Assembly (NCBI GenBank): GCA_002483105.1
Contig: DLHG01000003.1
Coordinates: 7,967 to 71,966, forward strand
Length of the DNA stretch: 64,000 nucleotides
DNA from: Bacteroidetes bacterium UBA7674
GTDB taxonomy: Bacteria > Bacteroidota > Bacteroidia > Chitinophagales > Chitinophagaceae
Direction: 5' to 3'
Shown: piece after piece, positions 17,020-24,781 of the stretch
Position numbering within the stretch: the first letter of the stretch is position 1
How the letters are laid out: each line of letters opens with the position of its first letter
Translations under genes and position numbers: made by a program
The notes under the pieces: model-generated
What the model saw: only the letters and a program-made list of their open reading frames with translations
Database searches by the model: none
Told to the model about the DNA's origin: nothing

Positions 17020-18621
17020 TTATTTTTCCTTAACCACTTTTAATGTTTTTATGCTGCCGTCTTGCAATGTCGCATTTATGTAATAAATGCCCGCTGCCAA
17101 GCCGGAAGGAAAACGGCAAGCAATAGTGTTGCTCGCTGAATAAGACGCATTGCTTACTAGCATGCCTGAAGTATTGTATATTTTCACTGTAACGCTTCCT
17201 TGTACATCCTTTGTTGAAATATAAAATTCCTCTCCATTTATGGGGTTTGGATAGATGTTGATCTTCCGTTCGCCGGAAATATTGGTAATTGCGGTCGACA
17301 AATAATCATCTGTAATACGCATGCAAAGCCCGTCGTATCCTGAGCTATCCGAACCGGCCATCACTATTTTTCCATCAGGCTGTATGGTCACACCCATACA
17401 TTCGTCCATAGCTCCACGAACGATCTTTACAGTTGGTCCATTGCTGAAAGTATTGTCGGGCGAGCCGTTCAGAGTCAGTCGGCATGCAGTAAAGTTCTGT
17501 GCGACGATGCTGTCCTGGCCTGCAATAATTACGCGGCCATCAGCCTGTACGGCAAAGCTTGATTTTATGCCATTATCGTTCCTAACCGGCAACGTAAGAT
17601 AAGACACACCTGCATTACCATAGGTATTTACCAGCGCGCCTGTATTATTCAGTTTGCCTACAGCCCAGTTGCTATCGCAGGGACCATTTAGCGCCTGAAT
17701 ATACATGGCTATATAAAAGTTGCCTTGAGCGTCCATCGCCATGGATCTGTTGTAGAGCTGATAATCCGGCTTATGAAACTGAAACCGTCCGTTTGTCCCG
17801 AATGTGCTGTCAACGGTACCATTTGTCTTATGACGGATAACAAATGTGTTATTTTCAAAGCCGGCAGCATGGCCCACACTGCCGGAAACAACCAGTTTAT
17901 CGTCCGATTGCAATACAGCACCATAAGGAAAGTTGGCACCTTCTGTGCCAATGTGTGGTATATTATAGTCAGGATAAGAACACGTAATCTTGCCGTTCAC
18001 GCCGTAAGTATTATCAACTGTTCCGTTAGTATTCAGGCGTACTGCCCCATACTTATAAACATTCTGATTGGGGATCTGTACGGCATCTATAGTAGTTCCG
18101 GTTATTACCAGCTTGCCGTCACTTTGTATGAGAATGTTAGATGGTATCGTTTGGGCGAGAATGTTCGTCTTCACAACACCTGCCGTGCCGAAAGTGTTGT
18201 CCAGCGTGCCATTATTGTTGTAACAATAGACAGCTATGCCGGAAAAGCTTACGCCTCCCCAGTAGCTGGCAATATATATTTTGTCGGCTGTTGTAGCCAT
18301 TGAGCGGCATATAAATCCAACACTCGGATATGTCCCGACTATTTGTAACGAGGCAATACCGTTCCCGTTAAAAGTGCTGTCGGGCGTACCATTGGCTTTT
18401 AGTCTGATGACCTGCATCGATTCAACAAAAGTTTTATAGCCGACCATCACTGTTTTGTCGCCTTGTGTAGCGACCAGCATGGGACGATATTTATTACTTA
18501 CATCGCCTGTTATGATAGCGATACCATCGTCAGAGAATGTGCTATCGGGATGGTATGGGTTTTGCGCGTTCACATTAAGCACGCCGAGGCTTAATACGGC
18601 GCAAAGAAGAATCTGCTTCAC
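17020..18621 (-). CDS. secreted delta-60-repeat protein with T9SS type A sorting domain
   Basis: The 533-residue protein has an N-terminal signal peptide ending near LNVNAQ. It then has about seven copies of the delta-60 repeat, recognisable as RLxxNGTxDxTFGxNG followed by LQSDGKLVIxG. These repeats are predicted to form a beta-propeller-like fold. The C-terminal 80 residues are a T9SS type A sorting domain: INIYPNPINGEEF, then VKIYNTSGMLV and GLAAGIYYI, ending LKVVKEK. It would be exported by Sec, moved across the outer membrane by T9SS and cleaved. The substrate or role is unknown. It is divergent from nothing close by and probably transcribed alone. Confidence 0.9.
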   Translation of the reverse strand: MKQILLCAVLSLGVLNVNAQNPYHPDSTFSDDGIAIITGDVSNKYRPMLVATQGDKTVMVGYKTFVESMQVIRLKANGTPDSTFNGNGIASLQIVGTYPSVGFICRSMATTADKIYIASYWGGVSFSGIAVYCYNNNGTLDNTFGTAGVVKTNILAQTIPSNILIQSDGKLVITGTTIDAVQIPNQNVYKYGAVRLNTNGTVDNTYGVNGKITCSYPDYNIPHIGTEGANFPYGAVLQSDDKLVVSGSVGHAAGFENNTFVIRHKTNGTVDSTFGTNGRFQFHKPDYQLYNRSMAMDAQGNFYIAMYIQALNGPCDSNWAVGKLNNTGALVNTYGNAGVSYLTLPVRNDNGIKSSFAVQADGRVIIAGQDSIVAQNFTACRLTLNGSPDNTFSNGPTVKIVRGAMDECMGVTIQPDGKIVMAGSDSSGYDGLCMRITDDYLSTAITNISGERKINIYPNPINGEEFYISTKDVQGSVTVKIYNTSGMLVSNASYSASNTIACRFPSGLAAGIYYINATLQDGSIKTLKVVKEK

Positions 18622-18677
18622 AACTGTTTTTTCTGATAAGACAGCCCTGAAAGGATAATGGTTGGCAAGAAGTATTA

Positions 18678-19538
18678 TTACTCTTTGGGCTTACTTTCTA
18701 TGTCTACGCTTTTAGTTAGGCGATTTATCTCTTTTATCACTATGTCCAGCTCGTTGGCCGCTTCTTTAATGCCACCAAGCACCCTGTTTATATCCGGGTC
18801 ATCAACACTATTTTGATTAACAAACTGGCTGAGCCCAAGGATAGTTGCCACATGGCTTCTTACTTTATGCGACTGCAACCACGATATTTCTTTTAGCTTT
18901 TCATTTTGTTGTTCTATCTCATGTAAGTGTTCTTCTATCAACTCCGCGCGCTCTACAGACTTTTTGCGTATTCTATCCATATTGTTGCGCATGTGGATCG
19001 TAATAAAATACACAAAAAACAGGCTCATCATAAATGAAAAAACAATGTCGGCAAAACGAGTTCCGCGTGATGGATATCCGTCTTTAATGAAATCAGGATA
19101 TTTATACTCCAGATAACAAAGTGTTGCCGCAACAATTACATGTGTTGCGCCCCATATTATATGTTGTTTTTTCGGCGTAACGGTTGCGATCACCTGGAAG
19201 GTCAAAAAGAAAAGAAACAATGTGGGTCCTGAGATACCGGAGTTGTAATAATAAACAAAGCACAATGCGACATAGCTGGCAATGGCATATATAAATAGCG
19301 CCGCCTTGTGTTTCTTCTGGTAACGGGACAAATAATATACAAACACAATCAGTACAAGTATCACCATGCAAATAAATCCTTCTTCTAGTAAAGCCATAGT
19401 TACATTGAAGCAGGTCAATATAAAGACCATTATAAAGGTTACCACGCATACAGCATTCACCATTCGATTCTCGAATGAAAACTCTGAAATACTACCCCTT
19501 AAATATTCCCATTTGTCCTCCAGGTATTTTCTGAACAT
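18678..19538 (-). CDS. membrane protein ending in a lone histidine-kinase DHp domain
   Basis: The 286-residue protein has about six hydrophobic segments between residues 28 and 182, then a charged coiled coil (EHLHEIEQQNEKLKE). It ends with SWLQSHKVRSHVATILGL. This matches the phospho-acceptor helix of Bacteroidota histidine kinases, usually (M/L)QSHxVRxPLARxLGL, with His224 kept. Only about 60 residues follow and no N, G1, F or G2 boxes of an ATPase domain are present; the next gene is unrelated. It may accept phosphate from another kinase, act as a dominant partner, or be a truncated kinase. The sequence shows no frameshifted ATPase remnant downstream. Confidence 0.75.
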   Translation of the reverse strand: MFRKYLEDKWEYLRGSISEFSFENRMVNAVCVVTFIMVFILTCFNVTMALLEEGFICMVILVLIVFVYYLSRYQKKHKAALFIYAIASYVALCFVYYYNSGISGPTLFLFFLTFQVIATVTPKKQHIIWGATHVIVAATLCYLEYKYPDFIKDGYPSRGTRFADIVFSFMMSLFFVYFITIHMRNNMDRIRKKSVERAELIEEHLHEIEQQNEKLKEISWLQSHKVRSHVATILGLSQFVNQNSVDDPDINRVLGGIKEAANELDIVIKEINRLTKSVDIESKPKE

Positions 19539-19767
19539 AACCTGTTTAATCTATATTGTTTACTCCTCTTAAAAATTGCAATTACCAAAACCTCACGATA
19601 AAGCTTCCTGTAGCCTGTGCCAATATGTATGAATGTTAATAGAGGTTGATTGCTGTTATTCTTTGAATCATCTGGTATCTGCGCTTGTTTGTGCTGGCCG
19701 GCTATAAATAAAAACTGTCCTTTAAATTAAAAAGAAAAAACAGGATTTTCAAGTTCTGCCTGGGCAA

Positions 19768-20424
19768 TTAACAAAAAGGAATGTAACTGTGAAAAGCTAA
19801 GTCGTCTTTTGTACGGACTATCAACGACTTGCGATCTTTGATGATATATAGCGAATCTGCTATTTCGGTTACATGTTTATGCATGTGGTCTGTTACTACG
19901 ATACCCTTGTTTTGCTTTTCTCTTTGCAGCACTTCTTTAAGCTGTTCGACATGCAAAGGCATGATGTGGGTAAATGGTTCGTCCAGCAATGTGAAATGTG
20001 ATTGTGCATAAACAAGCGTGAGTATTGTCCACAGTCTTACGATGCCGTCGGATAGCTCTGCAAACGTTTTATGCATATCCGCGTCAAGTGCGGGGAAATC
20101 ATGAAATACTTTTTCCGGGCTTACACCAAAGTCTTTTAACGCCCGCGCTATTGTCAACCCCTTAGGGAAAAAGGAAAACTGTGGCGCATAGTTTATTGCA
20201 CCCTTGATAGTATATGGGTGACTTATCGTTTTGCCGTCCAGCTGGATTATCTTATCGGGTGCAGGCTGTGTGCCAAATATTATTTTGAGCAGGGTAGATT
20301 TGCCGCACCCATTGCGGCCAAGCAGCCCGGTTATTTTTCCTTTCTCTACCCTCAGGCTCACGCCACTGAGTATCTCCCTTCTTCCAAAAGAAATGGCAAT
20401 ATTTTCTGCTGTTAGTGTTTGCAT
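19768..20424 (-). CDS. small ABC transporter ATP-binding protein
   Basis: The 218-residue ATPase has Walker A GRNGCGKST near residue 36 and Walker B FTLLDEPFT followed by an H-loop-type VVTDH. The signature motif is unusual, ELSDGIVRL in place of LSGGQ. Its start codon overlaps the stop of the upstream gene (TAATG), so it is translated together with that 100-residue membrane protein. This suggests a minimal ABC exporter or a membrane-remodelling pair; the substrate cannot be read from sequence. The degenerate signature could mean slow hydrolysis. Confidence 0.88.
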   Translation of the reverse strand: MQTLTAENIAISFGRREILSGVSLRVEKGKITGLLGRNGCGKSTLLKIIFGTQPAPDKIIQLDGKTISHPYTIKGAINYAPQFSFFPKGLTIARALKDFGVSPEKVFHDFPALDADMHKTFAELSDGIVRLWTILTLVYAQSHFTLLDEPFTHIMPLHVEQLKEVLQREKQNKGIVVTDHMHKHVTEIADSLYIIKDRKSLIVRTKDDLAFHSYIPFC

Positions 20425-20726
20425 TATATTGGTATCGGTCGGGGAGCAATAATTACCAGCAGCGATATAAATAGTAAAAGGTCAAAACCGAAAGCAAATA
20501 ACCAGAGGCTGGTTTTGGAAAGGTTTCTATTATAGTAATAATACATTTTCTTTTCGTTGAGTTGCCGCAACAAATGCCAGAATATGTAGTCCGTAATGAG
20601 CTTAAAAAAGAATAGCGCAGGAAGTGTAGTGCCTCCCCAATAATAATATAACCACGCACAAGCAATGGTTACCAAAAAAGTAGCAGGAGCGAAAGAGCTA
20701 TAAAACCTTAAGTACAACGTGCTCAT
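20424..20726 (-). CDS. 100-residue membrane protein coupled to the ABC ATPase
   Basis: Hydrophobic segments lie around residues 13-30, 33-51 and 74-94, separated by a charged loop (RQLNEKKMYYYYNRN). No known family is recognised. The stop codon overlaps the ATPase start (TAATG), so it is the likely membrane partner. It is much smaller than a normal ABC permease (at least 5-6 helices), so a functional transporter would need oligomers or another subunit. Confidence 0.7.
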   Translation of the reverse strand: MSTLYLRFYSSFAPATFLVTIACAWLYYYWGGTTLPALFFFKLITDYIFWHLLRQLNEKKMYYYYNRNLSKTSLWLFAFGFDLLLFISLLVIIAPRPIPI

Positions 20727-20936
20727 AGATGTATATTAAACGGACAATCTACAGATATATTATTGTTAACGCTCTTTACTTTGTGTTGATTATCAACCCA
20801 CGGTTAAACTTTAGAGGATGATTTTTTTACCCCTTTTCCTCAAGCAGTCAATCAGATAGAAATATTATAATAACTAATTGATAATAATATTGAGAAAAAT
20901 GGTTAAATTACTATTGCTTTTTTTAAATCATAATCC
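20727..20936. other. divergent intergenic region
   Basis: The 210 bp between the ABC pair (minus) and the GEVED gene (plus) are A+T-rich. They contain the palindrome GTTGA-TTA-TCAAC (20785-20797). No clear TAnnTTTG element is seen for either gene. Confidence 0.4.
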
Positions 20937-23294
20937 ATGAAAAAAATACTTACTCTTTTTACTCTCGGTATTCTCTTTTCGGTTTCTTCTTACGGTCAGT
21001 ATTGCATTCCCAACAATAATGGGGCAGGCTGCGGCGACGGTGATGACATTAATGATTTCATTCTGTTTGGCCAGAACGGCACACAAATAAATGATATCGC
21101 TACCGGCTGTGCACCATCTAATGCGTACGAAGATTTTACGGCCCTGTCTGTTGACCTTAGCCAGGGAGAAAGCTATATTGCTACGGTTTCCACAGATTAC
21201 ACAGGTACCGGAGACAACCTCGCGATCTGGATAGACTTCAACGACGATGAAGTTTTTGATGCCAGTGAATTGGTAGCTACTGCCTATGACCTTACACAGG
21301 CCGGCATTCCGGTAACCGTTGCCATACCACCCGGCGCAACGCTGGGGCCGCATCGCATGAGAGCGTTTCAACAATACAATGTCGATCCATTCTTTATGGA
21401 CCCCTGCAATATTTTTGACGAGGCGTTTTACTACGAGTCTCATGATTACACGGCCAACATCGTTCCGCCGCCAAGCTGCCCAAGCCCTAATACGGTATCT
21501 ATTACGAACATCCTGGATGTATCAATTGATGTGTCATGGAACGGTACTGCCCCTCTCTACTCTGTAGAGTATGGCCCGACGGGCTTTACCCCGGGAACAG
21601 GAACTTACCAAACAACGGCAGGCACTTCCATTACACTAAGTGGTCTGAATGCAAATACCGGATACAGTGTATATATACGTGCACTGTGCACAACTACTGA
21701 CTCCAGCTCCCTGGCAATGAGTGGTGTTACCACCGCTTGCGGATTTGTGAACCCTCCTTATGTTCAAAACTTTGACAGTGAAATACTCTGGCAAATGCCC
21801 TCGTGCATGGTATGGGAAGATGCTAATAACGATGGTAGCGGATGGAATACCGACAACTTTATTTCCTTCAGCGGAAGCCAAAGCATACAATACTGGGCGA
21901 CCTGGTGGATAGATGCCGATGACTGGTTCTTTACGCCTGGCATCAATATGGTTGCAGGAAGCTCTTACGAAGTAACTTTCAAATACGTAACGGCAGGATG
22001 GTCTCCTGAAGCACTGGAAGTAAAAGGTGGAACAGCGGCCAACTCCTCGGCAATGGGGCCAACAGCATATTTCAGCAACAACAACCTTTTGAACACCAGT
22101 TATCAAACGGCATCCTTTATATATACCCCTACCACTACGGGGCCTAACTACATAGGGTGGCACGTAATGTCGGGCGCCTTTACAGATTACATCTCTATTG
22201 AGGATATCAACATTATCAGCACTTGCGTGGCTCCGCAAAACGTGGTAGCCGGTGGCATTACAACACAAGGCGCTAACATAACATGGGATCCATTGACTGT
22301 GGCCAACTATGAATATGTACTGGATGAAAATGCAGGCGACCCAACAACAGTAGGTATAGCAACAACCAATACGAGCTATACAGTAACAGGTTTATTGCCT
22401 GCTACTACTTACTATTTCCACATTCGCAGCAATTGTGGTTCAGAGCTTTCCAGCTGGACCACTATTTCTTTCACTACTAACTCCCTGGCTTGTAATGCAC
22501 CTACCAACCTGACAGCCAACAACGTAACCAGCTATTCTGCTGATATGACTTGGGATGCTGTAACAGGAGTAATAGGTTATGAATATGTACTAGACCAGAT
22601 CCCAACGAATCCAACAGGAAATGGTACGGGCACAGCAGGTACGAGCTATAGTGCATCTGCATTAACACCTAATACTACCTACTATTTCCACTTGCGCACC
22701 AATTGCGGATTAGGATTCTCTTCCTGGACAACGGTGTCGTTTACTACGCCTGTACCTCCATGTAATTCAACAGGAAGTCTTACAGCAAACAATGTGACCG
22801 ACAACTCGGCTACTATTGTATGGACGGCAGTGAGCGGATCTAATGGTTATGAATATGTCCTGGACGAATTGCCTGCAGACCCGACAGGGCCCGGCACATT
22901 CACCACGTTTAATACGTATGTAGCAAGCAGCTTAATGCCAGCTACTACTTACTATTTCCACCTGCGCACCAGCTGCTTTTCGCAATCTTCACCGTGGACA
23001 TCGGTATCATTTACCACGTTGGATATACCTACCGGTGTAGCAAATGTAAATGGCGACAACACTCTGGTGAATGTATATCCTAACCCGGTAAATAACGCCG
23101 CGATAGTAGAGATATCGAATGCCGGAGAGAATGCACAAGTGCAACTGACTGACATCAGTGGCCGCGTACTACAAACCATTGCCGTAAAAGACGGTAAGGC
23201 AGAAGTAAATATGGACGGGTTGGCAGCGGGTATGTACCTGGTAAAGTACACCGACAATGCTCATAGCCAGTTGATTAAAATTGTGAAACAATAA
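20937..23294 (+). CDS. secreted GEVED/FN3 protein with T9SS type A sorting domain
   Basis: The 785 residues run in this order. A signal peptide ends near SSYGQ. A GEVED-like domain spans roughly 20-180 (AIWIDFNDDEVFDASEL), but its usual GEVEDY end reads YESHDY here. An FN3 domain spans roughly 185-270. A MAM or choice-of-anchor-J-like domain spans roughly 275-430 (CMVWEDANNDGSGW, WIDADDWFFTP). Three closely similar FN3 domains follow, each with YEYVLD and TTYYFHLRT. A T9SS type A sorting domain ends the protein (VNVYPNPVNNAAIVEIS, GLAAGMYLVKY). It is likely a surface or released protein; the enzymatic domain, if any, is not seen. A strong terminator follows. Confidence 0.9.
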   Translation: MKKILTLFTLGILFSVSSYGQYCIPNNNGAGCGDGDDINDFILFGQNGTQINDIATGCAPSNAYEDFTALSVDLSQGESYIATVSTDYTGTGDNLAIWIDFNDDEVFDASELVATAYDLTQAGIPVTVAIPPGATLGPHRMRAFQQYNVDPFFMDPCNIFDEAFYYESHDYTANIVPPPSCPSPNTVSITNILDVSIDVSWNGTAPLYSVEYGPTGFTPGTGTYQTTAGTSITLSGLNANTGYSVYIRALCTTTDSSSLAMSGVTTACGFVNPPYVQNFDSEILWQMPSCMVWEDANNDGSGWNTDNFISFSGSQSIQYWATWWIDADDWFFTPGINMVAGSSYEVTFKYVTAGWSPEALEVKGGTAANSSAMGPTAYFSNNNLLNTSYQTASFIYTPTTTGPNYIGWHVMSGAFTDYISIEDINIISTCVAPQNVVAGGITTQGANITWDPLTVANYEYVLDENAGDPTTVGIATTNTSYTVTGLLPATTYYFHIRSNCGSELSSWTTISFTTNSLACNAPTNLTANNVTSYSADMTWDAVTGVIGYEYVLDQIPTNPTGNGTGTAGTSYSASALTPNTTYYFHLRTNCGLGFSSWTTVSFTTPVPPCNSTGSLTANNVTDNSATIVWTAVSGSNGYEYVLDELPADPTGPGTFTTFNTYVASSLMPATTYYFHLRTSCFSQSSPWTSVSFTTLDIPTGVANVNGDNTLVNVYPNPVNNAAIVEISNAGENAQVQLTDISGRVLQTIAVKDGKAEVNMDGLAAGMYLVKYTDNAHSQLIKIVKQ

Positions 23295-23316
23295 TTAGAA
23301 CTTATAAAATAAAAAA

Positions 23317-23344
23317 GGCCCGACTAAATGTCGGGCCTTTTTTA
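23317..23344. terminator. bidirectional intrinsic terminator
   Basis: GGCCCGAC (23317-23324) and GTCGGGCC (23330-23337) flank a 5-nt loop. A-run before and T-run after make it work for the plus gene ending at 23294 and for apaG ending at 23364 on the minus strand. Confidence 0.9.
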
Positions 23345-23363
23345 TTGAGTATTTTGAAGATGA

Positions 23364-23750
23364 TCAATTCATTTTGAATGGTGCAATCAGCTGGAACTCA
23401 GGGATGGAAACGATGAGGAGCTTTTTGTTGTACATATTCTCCATCTGGTAGGTGCCGTACATTTTGCCCATGTCGCTGCGGAGGTTGGCTGCTGAAACAT
23501 ATTGGTAGTTCTCCCCCGGCTCAATGATGGGCTGCTGACCTACAACGCCTTCTCCTTCCACTTCGCGATAAGAACCGTTGCTGTCTATAATGTGCCAATG
23601 GCGGCGAAGCAATTTGACCGGCATTGTGCTGAGGTTTTCGATGGTGATGCGATAGGCAAACATATACTCGGAGCTCAATGGATTAGATTGCGCAGGCTGG
23701 TAGAAAGTTTCTACCGTAATGCTAACTCCTTCTGTAACCTGTTGTACCAT
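23364..23750 (-). CDS. apaG: ApaG-like protein
   Basis: The 128 residues form one ApaG domain (an FN3-like fold): FAYRITIENLSTMPVKLLRR, then HWHIIDSNG, EVEGEGVVGQQPIIEPGE and YQYVSAANL. The domain was named after a locus linked to cobalt resistance in Salmonella; the biochemical role is unsettled. Length and order are typical for the stand-alone protein. Confidence 0.93.
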   Translation of the reverse strand: MVQQVTEGVSITVETFYQPAQSNPLSSEYMFAYRITIENLSTMPVKLLRRHWHIIDSNGSYREVEGEGVVGQQPIIEPGENYQYVSAANLRSDMGKMYGTYQMENMYNKKLLIVSIPEFQLIAPFKMN

Positions 23751-23849
23751 GTTTCGTTCTTATTGTAAATATACCCAATTATCTATCTCAGACTTCAAAG
23801 GGAAATCAATTTCTTTATTCACAGCGGGTTATCTATTGTTTACATGACA

Positions 23850-23922
23850 ATTCTTCGCGAGCCGGGCAACCGCAAGGCCCGCCTGCCCGGGCAGGGCAGG
23901 GCAGGGATTGTCCCTACATTAA
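23850..23922. repeat. G+C-rich intergenic element with short direct repeats
   Basis: In an otherwise A+T-rich spacer, this stretch contains an inverted pair around CCCGCCTGCCCGGGCAGG and three GGGCA direct repeats. The composition differs sharply from both sides, which suggests a dispersed repeat. I cannot search for copies elsewhere. Confidence 0.4.
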
Positions 23923-24393
23923 TCATTTTTTCTTTTCTAAGGCCTTTATTAAATCCTGCACAAGATCTGATTCATATCCCTTTTGCAACATATATCTATA
24001 GACTTTAGATTTTCGTGCAATGGGGCTTCTTTCTTTTTTCAACTCTTCCCATTTTCGGGTAGTAAGCCGGACCAGAGTTCTTTCATATTCTTCCGGGTCA
24101 ATTTCGCTGAGGCCTTTTTTGATGCAGTAGTCGGATACTTTATTCTGCTTCAGGTGCTGGATGATTTTTTTCTTTCCCCATTGCTTGATGCGGAACCTGC
24201 CACGTGCAATAGCGCGGGCGTAAGCTTCTTCATTAAGCAGTTTATCTGATATCAGTTCGGAAATGATCTCTTCCACTTCCGGGGTTGTGGCGCCAATCTC
24301 GTAAAGCTTATTTCTCACTTCCTGGTGGCAGCGAGGCTGGTAATTACAGTAGCGATATATGGCGGTTTGATATTCAGAGTACACGGGGCTCAA
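23923..24393 (-). CDS. recX: regulatory protein RecX
   Basis: The 156-residue protein modulates RecA filaments. It has the family's three-helix repeats: YCNYQPRCHQEVRNKL, then LISDKLLNEEAYARAIARGR, WGKKKIIQHLKQNKVSDYCI, and a third repeat ending YMLQKGYESDLVQDLIKAL. recA is not nearby. The upstream 100 bp are occupied by a 21-bp tandem repeat, which is an unusual place for such an array. Confidence 0.93.
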   Translation of the reverse strand: MSPVYSEYQTAIYRYCNYQPRCHQEVRNKLYEIGATTPEVEEIISELISDKLLNEEAYARAIARGRFRIKQWGKKKIIQHLKQNKVSDYCIKKGLSEIDPEEYERTLVRLTTRKWEELKKERSPIARKSKVYRYMLQKGYESDLVQDLIKALEKKK

Positions 24394-24408
24394 TAATTAG
24401 TGCAGTGA

Positions 24409-24499
24409 ACTGCAGTGAAACTGCAACGTACTGCTGCGAAAATGCAGTATACCGCAGTGAAACTGCAATCAACTGCTGTGAAAATGCAGTGAACTGCAG
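24409..24499. repeat. 21-bp degenerate tandem repeat, about 4.3 copies (42-bp higher period)
   Basis: Units start at 24409, 24430, 24451 and 24472, with a partial at 24493. Odd units resemble ACTGCAGTGAAACTGCAA and even units ACTGCTGTGAAAATGCAG; first and third, and second and fourth, are most alike, giving a 42-bp period. It begins 16 bp upstream of the recX start codon. Confidence 0.85.
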
Positions 24500-24654
24500 A
24501 ATGGCTTTTTGTTAACTAATTGAAAATCAATTATTTATTGTTTTATAGAGGGAGAAGAGCCATTCATTCTCTTCATTTTGGTGGTTGCCTCCTCCATTTG
24601 TATAAAATTACAATTTGGACATAAGAAGGGCAAAAAATGATATACACATTGGGG

Positions 24655-24670
24655 TGTTCCACGTGTAGCT
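24655..24670. promoter_or_regulatory. half-conserved parS-like site
   Basis: The left part TGTTCCACGTG matches the other parS-like sites; the right arm (TAGCT) does not. It is weaker than the three sites at 27.4-28.9 kb. Confidence 0.3.
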
Positions 24671-24733
24671 TACTTGGTCGGTACGAGCAGACATACCCCT
24701 ACCTCTCAGAGGGGACGTACGGTTTTGAACTCA

Positions 24734-24764
24734 TTTCGTGAGGTTGCTTCGTTCCTCGCAATGA
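24734..24764. repeat. possible dispersed intergenic repeat
   Basis: The minus strand reads GTCATTGCGAGGAACGAAGC here, a phrase seen in dispersed intergenic repeats of several bacterial genomes as far as I recall. There is one copy in this window. Confidence 0.35.
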
Positions 24765-24781
24765 CGCGATTAGGTGGCGTT

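Larger units (their letters stand above)
24394..24781. other. intergenic region between recX and mnmG
   Basis: No gene is supported. It contains the 21-bp tandem array (24409-24499), the palindrome TAATTGA-AAA-TCAATTA (24517-24533), a half-conserved parS-like site (24655-24670), a small CCCCT/AGGGG hairpin (24696-24715), and the element at 24734-24764 described below. Confidence 0.5.

Noticed and set aside
24409..24499. Possible CRISPR-like array
   Set aside because: The units are contiguous, degenerate and only 21 bp, without spacers or cas genes.
24285..24515. Plus-strand frame with heptapeptide repeats
   Set aside because: It overlaps recX in antisense and derives its repeats from the 21-bp tandem array. 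No promoter or homologue is evident.
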